A stretch of DNA of 27,811 nt from CAYYIS01 sp964470965 (GCA_964470965.1 CAYYIS010000062.1:1-27811), one strand, 5' to 3'. Shown: positions 16,394-24,063, counted from the first letter of the stretch. Translations and numbers: made by a program. Notes: a model not told the origin generated them from the letters alone.

Positions 16394-16708
16394 ATTCGCT
16401 ATCTGGTTCTGGTGAGCATCATAGCATCCTTTGGGTTCTCGATACTGGCTTACGTGATCGAAGGAGAAGCGGCATTTCAGAGCGGGTTGCTTTTACAGGG
16501 ACATGCGAGTGCGGATGAAGCCTGTCAAAAATGCCATGATCCCTGGGGGAGCGTATCCAACGAAAAGTGCAAAACCTGTCATTTATTCCAGTTCGAACGT
16601 GACCCGGATCATGGCAAGGAAAAGCCGCGTTGCGCAGACTGTCACCTGGACCACCGGGGAAGAAACTTCGACATCATAACAACTGCCAAAAAATTAAAAG
16701 AACTTTGA
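16394..16708 (+). CDS. membrane-anchored triheme cytochrome c, probable ATT start
   Basis: Small extracytoplasmic electron carrier. Three CXXCH heme sites lie at residues 44-48 (CQKCH), 59-63 (CKTCH) and 80-84 (CADCH), densely packed as in class III / NapC-NrfH-like multihemes; His37, His73 and His87 could be distal ligands. A hydrophobic segment (RYLVLVSIIASFGFSILAYV, residues 2-21) anchors the N-terminus. The start is uncertain. The segment needs codons from about 16394, where only ATT follows the ribosome site AGAGGAG at a proper 9 nt. A GTG at 16298 would give an 82-nt overlap with the upstream gene and no good ribosome site; the GTG at 16412 would cut the anchor short. Translation is probably coupled to the b-type protein. 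The heme protein call is firm, the start is not. Confidence 0.8.
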   Translation: MRYLVLVSIIASFGFSILAYVIEGEAAFQSGLLLQGHASADEACQKCHDPWGSVSNEKCKTCHLFQFERDPDHGKEKPRCADCHLDHRGRNFDIITTAKKLKEL

Positions 16709-16768
16709 TACTTGGTACAATACGCGATTCAAGATAAACAAGGCATTCTTGGATTGCCATAACGAAAA

Positions 16769-16774
16769 AGGAGG
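16769..16774 (+). promoter_or_regulatory. ribosome binding site choosing between two adjacent ATGs
   Basis: AGGAGG, inside AAAAAGGAGGTGA, lies 3 nt before an ATG at 16778 and 6 nt before one at 16781. The second gives the same 6-nt spacing and the same Cys23 lipobox position as the paralogue at 11824. Confidence 0.65.
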
Positions 16775-16780
16775 TGAATG

Positions 16781-17308
16781 ATGACTGGGCCAAAACGTTA
16801 CATTCTGTTTGTATCAGGCGCGCTGGCTATGATGACTGCATCCGGGTGTTTCCTTTTCGGTGGTGGTGGCGAAGATGAGTCACAGGAAGCCGCTCTCGAT
16901 GCAGCTGAACAACTTCGGGAAAACCGAATGGTGGCCGAGGATGCATTGTTAGAGGCGGACATGGCCATCGAAGAAGAGCGTTTCGACGCGGCCATCCTAG
17001 AATTCAATCGGGCCATCCGGGCGGATTCTTCTGATATAGGCATATACTTTGAACTGGCCAACCTCCACCGGGAACTGTCCACACAGTATCGGGAAGACGG
17101 TAATCTGGAAGCGGCCATTCGGGAGAATGCCAGGGGACTGGCTGTATTGGAAAACCTGATGAGTTACCAGAAACGGAATCTCGATACCGCAGTCACCACA
17201 GAGATGCAGATGGATGAGATGCCTCCAGGCGACAGGGGGGAGGCCGTTCAGGAAGAAATGTTGCCGGACCAAGAAACAGCCGAGCCAGATACAGAAGGAG
17301 CGGGCTGA
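16781..17308 (+). CDS. lipoprotein paralogue with TPR-like helices
   Basis: A 175-residue predicted lipoprotein. The signal peptide ends in TASGC (Cys23), followed by FLFGGGGEDES. Its first 70 residues are clearly related to the lipoprotein at 11824, including LRENxMxAxxxL after the linker. The helical middle (ALLEADMAIEEERFDAAILE and SSDIGIYFELANLHRELSTQ) looks like one or two TPR units; the end is acidic and Met/Glu-rich (about 145-175) and probably disordered. It contains no cysteine beyond Cys23 and no heme motif. It follows the triheme cytochrome by 72 nt with its own strong ribosome site and is the last gene before the glycan cluster. Perhaps it organises the redox proteins at the membrane; that is inference. 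Confidence 0.82.
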   Translation: MTGPKRYILFVSGALAMMTASGCFLFGGGGEDESQEAALDAAEQLRENRMVAEDALLEADMAIEEERFDAAILEFNRAIRADSSDIGIYFELANLHRELSTQYREDGNLEAAIRENARGLAVLENLMSYQKRNLDTAVTTEMQMDEMPPGDRGEAVQEEMLPDQETAEPDTEGAG

Positions 17309-17536
17309 CTGGTCAAAGGTAAAGGTTCCGCGGACGGCCGAAAGAGCGGTCCTGATGTGCGATCGTATTAAAGATCTGTTCGAGATCTGATCAGAAGTTT
17401 CGGTTCCGGCTGTAGATCGGGTAACTGCACGTTTCGGAGTGGTCCAATAATTCAATAATTCCCGTTCGGCCGGGATGCTTCAGGATGGCTTGGACCGATC
17501 GCTCTAGGAAAAATTCAGCGTAGAGGCGTTGAGAGT
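17309..17536 (+). other. intergenic region between the redox block and the glycan cluster
   Basis: No gene is visible. It contains an inverted repeat, AGATCT-GTTCG-AGATCT (17372-17388), and an 8-bp tandem duplication of AATAATTC (17446-17461). Neither has a following T-run, and I see no convincing promoter for the aminotransferase downstream, although a functional boundary is expected here. Confidence 0.5.
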
Positions 17537-18730
17537 ATGGAGACACGCATTCCGTCCGCGGGAACGCCGTTGCGCGGTCTCGATCTGGTTTCGGCAACGA
17601 GCGGACTGTGGCGTCATTATCTTGATCGATATAGGACCTTGTTACAGGCGCATCTTCAGACACCGCACATCAGTCTGGTCAATTCAGGTACCACGGCCTG
17701 TTACATAACGATGCTCGCGCTGGCGCGGCGGTCGTCCTGTCGCGAAGTAATCCTGCCAGCCTATACTGCCCCTTCGCTGACGCTTCCTATTCGCAAGGCC
17801 GGTTTGATCCCGCGGGCGTGTGAGATTTCACTTGAAACATTCAACCTCGATCCGACTCGGCTGGAAGAGGTTCTGGGTCCGGACACCCTGTGCATCCTGC
17901 CAGTCCATATGTTCGGCCTTGCGTCCGACATAGAGGCTATACGCCGGGTAATCGGAGATCGGGACATACCCGTTGTGGACGATGCTGCATCCTCTTTTGG
18001 TACGACCGTCAAGGACAAGCGGACCGGTACTCTCGGCGATGTGGGTTTTTTGAGTTTTAATCGCGGTAAGAACTTGTCGACTTTAGTCGGCGGAGCCGTG
18101 GTGACAGCCGATTCCAATCTGTTTACACTGATCGAAGAAGAACGCCGTAAACTGTCTCCTGCCAACCGAATGTTGCAGCTACGGCTCCTAACCCGTCTGA
18201 TGGCTCTGGCTTTGGCCGTGCGCCCGATTGGATACACACTGTTATATTCGCTCATAAGCCGTTATAAACACACATCACTGCACACGGATTTCGTCTCGTT
18301 TCAGTATCCGGATGTCCTCGCAGGCGCCGGTATAACGCTGATGGACCGGGCGGACGAACTGTGCACGCTTCGTCACAGAAACGGCAGTTTCCTCATGGAG
18401 TTGCTGTCGGATATTCCGGGAGTTCGGCTCCCGTGCCTGGTCGATCAATCTTATAACGTGTTCAATCAGCTTCCGCTCCTCATCGAAGATACGGAAAAAC
18501 GAACTCGGCTGGTGACCAATATCTACGGCCGGACCGGTGTCGAGGTGACGACCCTGTACCCGGATCCGCTGCACCACATTTATGACGATCTCGGATTCAA
18601 TGGCCCCGAGGATCCGTTCCCGAACGCTACGTATCTGTCGGAGCATATCATCCTGATTCCGACGCATCCGCTTGTGACTAAGTGCATACTGACCCGTATA
18701 GCCGATACGATCCGTGAGACGGTTGCCTGA
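17537..18730 (+). CDS. DegT/DnrJ/EryC1-family PLP aminotransferase, divergent
   Basis: Probably adds an amino group to a nucleotide-linked keto sugar. Fold type I features: SLVNSGTTACYITMLAL binds the cofactor phosphate, PAYTAPSLTLPIRKAGLIP follows, VVDDAASSFG gives the Asp that pairs with the pyridine nitrogen (Asp148), and SFNRGKNLSTLVGGAVVT carries the PLP lysine, Lys178. In most family members that motif reads SFxATKxLTTGEGG, so this is a distant member. The C-terminal half has a hydrophobic, basic stretch (LLTRLMALALAVRPIGYTLLY, about 214-234) that may be membrane-associated. At 397 residues it is of normal length. It is separated by 151 nt from the radical SAM gene downstream, so it may be its own transcript. 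Substrate unknown. Confidence 0.8.
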   Translation: METRIPSAGTPLRGLDLVSATSGLWRHYLDRYRTLLQAHLQTPHISLVNSGTTACYITMLALARRSSCREVILPAYTAPSLTLPIRKAGLIPRACEISLETFNLDPTRLEEVLGPDTLCILPVHMFGLASDIEAIRRVIGDRDIPVVDDAASSFGTTVKDKRTGTLGDVGFLSFNRGKNLSTLVGGAVVTADSNLFTLIEEERRKLSPANRMLQLRLLTRLMALALAVRPIGYTLLYSLISRYKHTSLHTDFVSFQYPDVLAGAGITLMDRADELCTLRHRNGSFLMELLSDIPGVRLPCLVDQSYNVFNQLPLLIEDTEKRTRLVTNIYGRTGVEVTTLYPDPLHHIYDDLGFNGPEDPFPNATYLSEHIILIPTHPLVTKCILTRIADTIRETVA

Positions 18731-18779
18731 CGGGATGTCATAATTGATTCAGCGTATAGCCGATTTACAGTCACCGGTT

Positions 18780-18808
18780 TTGATAGGTTGTAAATGTTGT
18801 GATAAATC
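18780..18808 (+). promoter_or_regulatory. candidate promoter upstream of the radical SAM gene
   Basis: TTGATA (18780-18785), 17 nt, TAAATC (18803-18808). The -35 box is reasonable and the -10 box poor. It lies about 75 nt before the ATG and just upstream of a perfect inverted repeat. Confidence 0.3.
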
Positions 18809-18823
18809 AGAATATCGTGTAAC

Positions 18824-18844
18824 CATGTGAATTGAAGTCACATG
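18824..18844. promoter_or_regulatory. 7-bp perfect inverted repeat, operator-like
   Basis: CATGTGA (18824-18830) and TCACATG (18838-18844) are separated by 7 nt. The half-sites TGTGA/TCACA are those of CRP, but CRP sites have a 6-nt spacer, so this would be a variant or a different regulator. The position, about 15 nt after a candidate -10 box, would suit a repressor or an mRNA hairpin. Confidence 0.45.
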
Positions 18845-18881
18845 CAGTCTGTGATTCACCATTGAGGTTTGGAGTTTTACC

Positions 18882-20051
18882 ATGCTGGCCTACCGCAATA
18901 TCGGCCGTACCCTGAAGAAGGCTGCAAAACAGCCACGGTATGCGTATCAGGCTTTTCAGGCACGGTTTAAGTCGTACCGCTCCTATCGCACCGGTGACGG
19001 TTACAGCGCACCACCGGAGACTATATCTCTGTTCCTCACCTACCGGTGTAACCTGCGCTGCCACATGTGCGGCCAATGGGGCGATGCGGGTGCCTTCAAG
19101 GAGATGACAGGCCAGGAACTGAAGGCCAGTCTGTCTATTGAGGAATACAAAGCACTCATAGACGACGTGGCCCCGTTCCGACCGACCTTCACCCTGTTCG
19201 GCGGAGAGCCTACGCTTTACAAGGACTGGATTGAAATCGTCCGGTATATAAAAAGCAGGGGCATGCGGGTGAACATGGTGACGAACGGTATGCTTTTGAG
19301 CAAATACGCCGATGAGGTGGTCGAAGCGAAGATGGACGAAATCATCCTATCAGTGGATGGCGATGAAGAAGTCCACGATGCATCTCGCGGGTTGAAAGGG
19401 ACGTTCATTAAGATGATGGAAGGCATGGACGCGATCCGGGAAGCGAAAAAAAAATACAACACCGACCGGCCTTTTATAACGGCTAACACGACCATCAACG
19501 ACGTCAACTACACCGACCTTCCAAACGTGCTGCGTGGTGCGGAGAAACTGGGTGCCGAGGTGTGTACGTTCCATCATTTGCTGTTTCTGACTCAGAACGT
19601 CTGCAACCTTCACAACCAGATTTACGAGCAGAAATTCGGTAAGCCGTGCCAGGACTGGTTCGGATTTGTGCAGGATTCAATGCCGGATGTGGATACGAAT
19701 GTGCTCGTCAAGGAAATGGAAAAATTGAAGAAAAGCGACTCTCCAGTGTCGGTGGCATTCTATCCAAATTTGACTGCGGGAGAGGTCCACGACTGGTACA
19801 GAGACGAACAGTTCGTCCCGGGAGGTTATAAAGGCCGTTGCTTAAGTCTCTGGATCGCAGCCTACGTGTTTCCAAACGGAGACGTTCGTGAGTATCACTC
19901 GATGGATTATTCGCTCGGCAATGTACGCGATGATAAATTTACTGATATCTGGAACAACGAAGGCTTCCGTGAATACCGACGGACCGTCAAGGAGATGGGG
20001 CGGTTTCCTGTGTGTGCACGGGGCTGTACGGAGTTGTACCGGTACGGGTAA
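18882..20051 (+). CDS. radical SAM protein with SPASM-like C-terminus
   Basis: Uses a [4Fe-4S] cluster and S-adenosylmethionine for a radical reaction in the cytoplasm. The cluster motif is Cys56-X3-Cys60-X2-Cys63 (YRCNLRCHMCGQWG); TLFGGEPTLYKD and VNMVTNG are the SAM-binding strands. The C-terminal part (CLSLWIAAYVFPNGDVREYH, YSLGNVRDDKFTDIWNNEGF, then VCARGC at 377-382) is SPASM-like and may hold an extra cluster. At 389 residues, with a basic N-terminus, it could dock to membrane or glycan. Members of this kind often sit in polysaccharide clusters with no known reaction. GGAG lies 7 nt before the ATG. The GT4 gene starts 13 nt after its stop, so it leads the operon running to 26277. Substrate unknown. 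Confidence 0.85.
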   Translation: MLAYRNIGRTLKKAAKQPRYAYQAFQARFKSYRSYRTGDGYSAPPETISLFLTYRCNLRCHMCGQWGDAGAFKEMTGQELKASLSIEEYKALIDDVAPFRPTFTLFGGEPTLYKDWIEIVRYIKSRGMRVNMVTNGMLLSKYADEVVEAKMDEIILSVDGDEEVHDASRGLKGTFIKMMEGMDAIREAKKKYNTDRPFITANTTINDVNYTDLPNVLRGAEKLGAEVCTFHHLLFLTQNVCNLHNQIYEQKFGKPCQDWFGFVQDSMPDVDTNVLVKEMEKLKKSDSPVSVAFYPNLTAGEVHDWYRDEQFVPGGYKGRCLSLWIAAYVFPNGDVREYHSMDYSLGNVRDDKFTDIWNNEGFREYRRTVKEMGRFPVCARGCTELYRYG

Positions 20052-20064
20052 GACAGCCAATACC

Positions 20065-21261
20065 ATGATTGCAACGGAGACAAGGCGGGTCAAAGTAACC
20101 CACATCATTACCCGACTGGACCGCGGCGGGTCGGCCGACGTGGTGCTGGAGTTAGCGGCTCGTCTGGATCGTCAGCGGTTCGATGTACAAATCATCACTG
20201 GATATACTGTAGCACCAATGTGTGACCTGGAAGCATATTCGGAACGCACCGGGGTTCTCGTCACGGTGTTGCCTCGGCTGCTCCGTGAAATAATGCCCGC
20301 CAGTGATTTTTCCGCCTGCGTGGCGCTGATACGTCTCTTGAAGCAGAACCGACCGGATATCGTTCATACCCATACTTCGAAAGCGGGTATCCTGGGACGC
20401 ATTGCGGCGAAGCGGGCCGGCACACCGGTGGTGGTCCATGCCCCCCATGGTCATGTTTTCCGAGGATATTTTGGCAGGATTGCTTCCAGGTTCTTTATTT
20501 TGCTTGAGCAGATCATGGGACGCCGCACGGACCGAATCGTCACGCTTACTGATCTGGGTAGACGGGACCATGTCGCCTACAAGATCGCACCGCCGGATCG
20601 GTTTGTGACCATACCTTGCGCCATCGACCTGGACCGGTTCAGCAACGCAGACCGGCAGGGTCTAATACTCCGAGAGTCACTGGGCATGACACCGGATCAG
20701 CCGATGGTACTCTGGGTGGGCAGGCTCGTACCTATCAAGGGCTGTGAGATTTTTCTGCATGCCTGTGCCATAGTCGCAAAGTACGATGAACGGGTCCGTT
20801 TTTTCATGATCGGCGATGGCCCGCTGCGGGACTCACTGCGGGCGTTGGCATCTGAGCTTGGGCTGACCGGGCGTTTGGAGATTACCGGTGAATGGACGGA
20901 CATCGTGCCGTGGATGGGAGCTTCGGACATTTACGTGCTGTCATCGCTCAACGAAGGACTCGGGCGTGTGTTGCTGGAAGCCATGGCCACGCGTAATCCT
21001 TTGGTAGCTACGGATGTAGGTGGTGTCGGTGAAATCGTTGTACCCGACGAAACCGGCTTTCTGGTGCCCCCAGAAAACCCCGAACGTCTGGCGGACGGAA
21101 TACTGACACTTCTCATGGATCCGGTGCGGTCACGGGCCATGGGAGAAAAAGGATTCCGAAGATCGAAATCCTTCGACCTTCAACAGATGACCGCACACAC
21201 CGCCGCACTCTACGAGGAACTGTTGCGTGAGAAAGGGCATCTATGCGCTATTATGGAATGA
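20065..21261 (+). CDS. GT4-family (GT-B) glycosyltransferase
   Basis: Transfers a sugar from a nucleotide donor, at the cytoplasmic face of the membrane, onto a lipid-linked glycan. The N-terminal acceptor domain opens with VTHIITRLDRGGSADVVLELA and contains DIVHTHTSKAGILGRIAAKRAG and VVHAPHGHVFRGY. The donor domain has PMVLWVGRLVPIKG and the EX7E motif Glu297-Glu305 (NEGLGRVLLEAMA), then PLVATDVGGVGEIV. This order is that of Glycos_transf_4/1 enzymes such as PglA, WbpJ or Cap1E. The length of 398 residues is normal. I chose the ATG at 20065, since it gives the usual short N-terminus; the frame is open back into the radical SAM gene. Its end overlaps the next gene. The transferred sugar cannot be inferred. 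Confidence 0.9.
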   Translation: MIATETRRVKVTHIITRLDRGGSADVVLELAARLDRQRFDVQIITGYTVAPMCDLEAYSERTGVLVTVLPRLLREIMPASDFSACVALIRLLKQNRPDIVHTHTSKAGILGRIAAKRAGTPVVVHAPHGHVFRGYFGRIASRFFILLEQIMGRRTDRIVTLTDLGRRDHVAYKIAPPDRFVTIPCAIDLDRFSNADRQGLILRESLGMTPDQPMVLWVGRLVPIKGCEIFLHACAIVAKYDERVRFFMIGDGPLRDSLRALASELGLTGRLEITGEWTDIVPWMGASDIYVLSSLNEGLGRVLLEAMATRNPLVATDVGGVGEIVVPDETGFLVPPENPERLADGILTLLMDPVRSRAMGEKGFRRSKSFDLQQMTAHTAALYEELLREKGHLCAIME

Positions 21262-22757
21262 GTGGTCTCTTGATGGCGATACTCATTATTCTGTTTACCT
21301 GTTCCGTCAATGGCCAAACCGAACAGGTCCCCGGCGTTATCCACATCGACGCACTGGACCCGGGAGAAGGAAAACTTTCTATTCCTGAAGCGGTAGCGTT
21401 GGTATCCCGCGCGAAAATGGGCGTGGCAATTATATCTCCCCACGATATCTCCGAAGTCTCATTCGGCATACCGCCGCTGCGGAACCTGTTGAAGGTTAGC
21501 GAGGACCAGGAATCCATTCGGACGTTCGGGACGGATCAGTATTTGGCAGCCGTACGGGCTTCGGATGTAGCCACGCCGGACGTGGTGGCCATTGCCGCGG
21601 CTGAAGCCATTCCGGCCTACTACTGGGATGGGTCTATCTGGAACCGGCCGTTTATCCGGAATATGCACAAGCATATACTGGTGATCGGGCTCACGGAACC
21701 GGAGGACTACGATTCCATTCCATCCGTCTCTGCCGGATATTCAGCGCTTTTCGGAGCGGCACATCTCGTGAATGTCTGGCCCGTTGTCTTATTGTTGTCA
21801 GGTGTTATTCTGGTGATTTACAGCAGATTCTTATCAAGGAATGGGCAACCAAGAAGTATAACTCCCGGTGTTGTACTGGTCCTCGTCGGTACGGTGTTCA
21901 CCGTGAATGATTATCCGTTCTATCACCCTTATGACGCCTATCATGGGGATCCTGGTTCGGGGCCATATCAGGCGGTTATAGACTATGCCAACGATCGGGA
22001 CGCAATGACGTTCTGGGCCCATCCGGAAGTGTACCACCATGAATCCCTGCCCTTACCGTGGCCCGCTTCAATCGTGACTGACAGCGTGTATTTCGAGACC
22101 CTGCCCTATACCGATGACTTGCTCTACACGGATGGATATACCGGTTTCGCCATTTTCGAAGAAGGGACTCACGTAATCGGAATTCCCGGCGGCATATGGG
22201 ATCAGACTTTGATCGAGTACTGTGCCGGTGTCCGTAAAAAACCGGTATGGGCGATCGGGGAAGTCGATTTCGAGGCGGGTCATGCTGCCCAGGGTATTAA
22301 CACCAGTCAAACCGTTTTCTGGGTCGCGGAGCGATCGCAGGAAGGAGTACTCAACGCTCTTAGAGATGGTGCAATGTATGCGCGGCGCGGCGTTGGCAAC
22401 AGCGTCACGATTCACGATTTCAGAGTGTCAGGGTCAGAAAGAGAAAAGGTTGCACATTCAGGCGGGCAGCTAACACTGACAGAGAGTCCCACCATAACGG
22501 TCGACCTGGACACGGGAATCAGAAAAGGCCTGACTCTACATGTCATCCGGAGCGGGAAAATTATCCAGTCTACGCAGGTAACCGGAGAAACGACCGTGAC
22601 AGTGGAGGATCAGGTTCTGGGAGGGGAGGGTACCGTCTTCTACAGGTTTGTGCTCTCGGCCGGTGATTGGCCGGTTGTGGTCGGCAATCCGATTTTCGTG
22701 AACATTCGCATGGACGCATTGCAGAGGAGCCAATTGAACGTTGAGGTAAGTGGATGA
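21243..22757 (+). CDS. PHP-like (polymerase/histidinol phosphatase fold) protein with a transmembrane hairpin inside the domain
   Basis: I recognise a PHP-like pattern but not the exact family. VIHIDALDPGEGKLSIPEAV (32-51) resembles motif 1 with Asp36 in place of the second His; VAIISPHDIS (His67-Asp68) is motif 2; IAAAEAIPA may give Glu121; FWAHPE (His260) and AIGEVDFEAG (Asp342) match later metal sites. So a metal centre is plausible though altered. Membrane segments: an N-terminal one (about 7-20) and a pair (178-197 and 207-222) that splits the domain in two, leaving both halves outside. The C-terminal 110 residues look like a beta-rich domain. It starts at 21243 with GAGAAAGGG 5 nt upstream; an ATG at 21258 would give a 4-nt overlap with the glycosyltransferase. 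It ends in an ATGA overlap with the WbqC-like gene. Confidence 0.6.
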   Translation: MRYYGMSGLLMAILIILFTCSVNGQTEQVPGVIHIDALDPGEGKLSIPEAVALVSRAKMGVAIISPHDISEVSFGIPPLRNLLKVSEDQESIRTFGTDQYLAAVRASDVATPDVVAIAAAEAIPAYYWDGSIWNRPFIRNMHKHILVIGLTEPEDYDSIPSVSAGYSALFGAAHLVNVWPVVLLLSGVILVIYSRFLSRNGQPRSITPGVVLVLVGTVFTVNDYPFYHPYDAYHGDPGSGPYQAVIDYANDRDAMTFWAHPEVYHHESLPLPWPASIVTDSVYFETLPYTDDLLYTDGYTGFAIFEEGTHVIGIPGGIWDQTLIEYCAGVRKKPVWAIGEVDFEAGHAAQGINTSQTVFWVAERSQEGVLNALRDGAMYARRGVGNSVTIHDFRVSGSEREKVAHSGGQLTLTESPTITVDLDTGIRKGLTLHVIRSGKIIQSTQVTGETTVTVEDQVLGGEGTVFYRFVLSAGDWPVVVGNPIFVNIRMDALQRSQLNVEVSG

Positions 22758-23440
22758 CCGTCTCCATTCATCAGCCGAATTTCCTGCCCTGGCTCGGGTT
22801 CTTCGACAAGGTCGACCGGTCCGACGTGTTTATTCTCCTGGATAATGTGCAGTTTGAAAAAAACGGGTGGCAGAATCGGAACCTTATCAAAGGCCCCAAC
22901 GGTCCGCAGTGGCTCACGGTGCCGGTCCGGCGTAAGTTTCCTCAGACAATCGCGGACACCCAAATCAACAATGATATAACCTGGCAGAGAAAACACTGGA
23001 ACGCGATCGTTTCCAATTACAGTAAAGCACCGTATTTTCAACGATACAAACATCAATTTGAAGCGATATATCAGAAATCCTGCGATCAGTTGATCCAGCT
23101 CAATGGATGGATGCTGGAGGTTATTTTCGAGATATTGGGGCTAAACAAAAAGGTCTGCTATGCCTCCGAATTTTCTGTTTGTTCTTCCTCCACGGAACGA
23201 CTGCTGGGTCTGTGCGAGGCGCTGGAGGCCGATGTTTATCTGGCAGGTTCGGGTGGGCATGATTATCTTGATACAACATTGTTTGAACAGAAAAACATCC
23301 AAGTAGAATTCCAGTCGTTCCATCATCCAGTCTATCCGCAATTGTTCGGCGCGTTTGTATCTCATATAACTGTCCTCGATCTCTTGTTTAACTGCGGCGA
23401 TCAGAGTTTGGCCATTATCCGTGGAGATACTCCTGTATGA
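22754..23440 (+). CDS. WbqC-like family protein
   Basis: 228 residues, matching the WbqC-like family found in O-antigen and capsule clusters. Diagnostic N-terminus: VSIHQPNFLPWLGFFDKVDRSD, then VFILLDNVQFEKNGWQNRN, GPNGPQWLTVPV, WQRKHWNAI and a late YLAGSGGHDYLD. The family's biochemical role is not established in what I can recall; gene context implies modification of amino sugars or a glycan acyl group. The gene is coupled by 4-nt overlaps to the genes on both sides (ATGA at 22754 and again at 23437), so it is made together with the PIG-L deacetylase and likely acts on the same intermediate. Nothing is truncated. Confidence 0.88.
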   Translation: MTVSIHQPNFLPWLGFFDKVDRSDVFILLDNVQFEKNGWQNRNLIKGPNGPQWLTVPVRRKFPQTIADTQINNDITWQRKHWNAIVSNYSKAPYFQRYKHQFEAIYQKSCDQLIQLNGWMLEVIFEILGLNKKVCYASEFSVCSSSTERLLGLCEALEADVYLAGSGGHDYLDTTLFEQKNIQVEFQSFHHPVYPQLFGAFVSHITVLDLLFNCGDQSLAIIRGDTPV

Positions 23441-24060
23441 ACATCCTCGCGATCGGTTCCCATCCTGATGACATAGAATACGGGTGCGGCGGCACGCTGC
23501 TCAAGTATGCCCGCCAGGGACATAACACATATCTGTTCGTAGCGACACAGGGCCATGAAGGGGGCGATGCGGATACCCGCCTTGAAGAACAACTCCGGTC
23601 TAACGAAATCATGGGGGTGAAAAATATCTTCTGGGGGGGATATATAGACACGGAAATTCCTCTCAACAAAGAGCTGATTTCCCGCCTTGAAGAGGTCATT
23701 CGGGAGGTTCGTCCGAATTTTATCTTTGTACATTTCCCCCAGGATACCCACCAGGACCATCGTACCCTTTCCAATGCAACGGTATCCGCCACACGGTACA
23801 TTCCGAATGTTCTTTTCTACGAAGGGCCTACCACACAGGAATTTCTGCCGTCGGTGTACGTAGATATTGAAGGTGTTGTGGACGACAAGGTTTCACTGTT
23901 AAGGGCGCATCATTCTCAAATTAGCAAACTGTACAACACAGAGATAGAAGATCTCACAATTGTAGAAAGTATGATATCATGCGCCAACTTCCGGGGTATA
24001 CAGGGCAGGGTTAAATACGCAGAAGGGTTTTCATCACTGCGGCTATTTATCAATATCTGA
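23437..24060 (+). CDS. PIG-L/LmbE-family N-deacetylase
   Basis: A zinc-dependent deacetylase that would remove the acetyl group from a GlcNAc-type sugar. The N-terminal motif ILAIGSHPDDIEYGCGGTL gives zinc ligands His9 and Asp12 with the catalytic Asp11, and FPQDTHQDHRTLSNATV supplies the third zinc ligand (HxxH type). 207 residues, compact, without signal peptide, so cytoplasmic and acting on a nucleotide- or lipid-linked sugar. It is coupled by ATGA to the WbqC-like gene and is followed after 3 nt by the second aminotransferase. Together these suggest the glycan includes a deacetylated or re-acylated amino sugar. Confidence 0.92.
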   Translation: MNILAIGSHPDDIEYGCGGTLLKYARQGHNTYLFVATQGHEGGDADTRLEEQLRSNEIMGVKNIFWGGYIDTEIPLNKELISRLEEVIREVRPNFIFVHFPQDTHQDHRTLSNATVSATRYIPNVLFYEGPTTQEFLPSVYVDIEGVVDDKVSLLRAHHSQISKLYNTEIEDLTIVESMISCANFRGIQGRVKYAEGFSSLRLFINI

Positions 24061-24063
24061 ACC

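Noticed and set aside
17372..17388. AGATCT inverted repeat as the terminator of the redox block
   Set aside because: The stem is only 6 bp, AT-rich, and no T-run follows on either strand.
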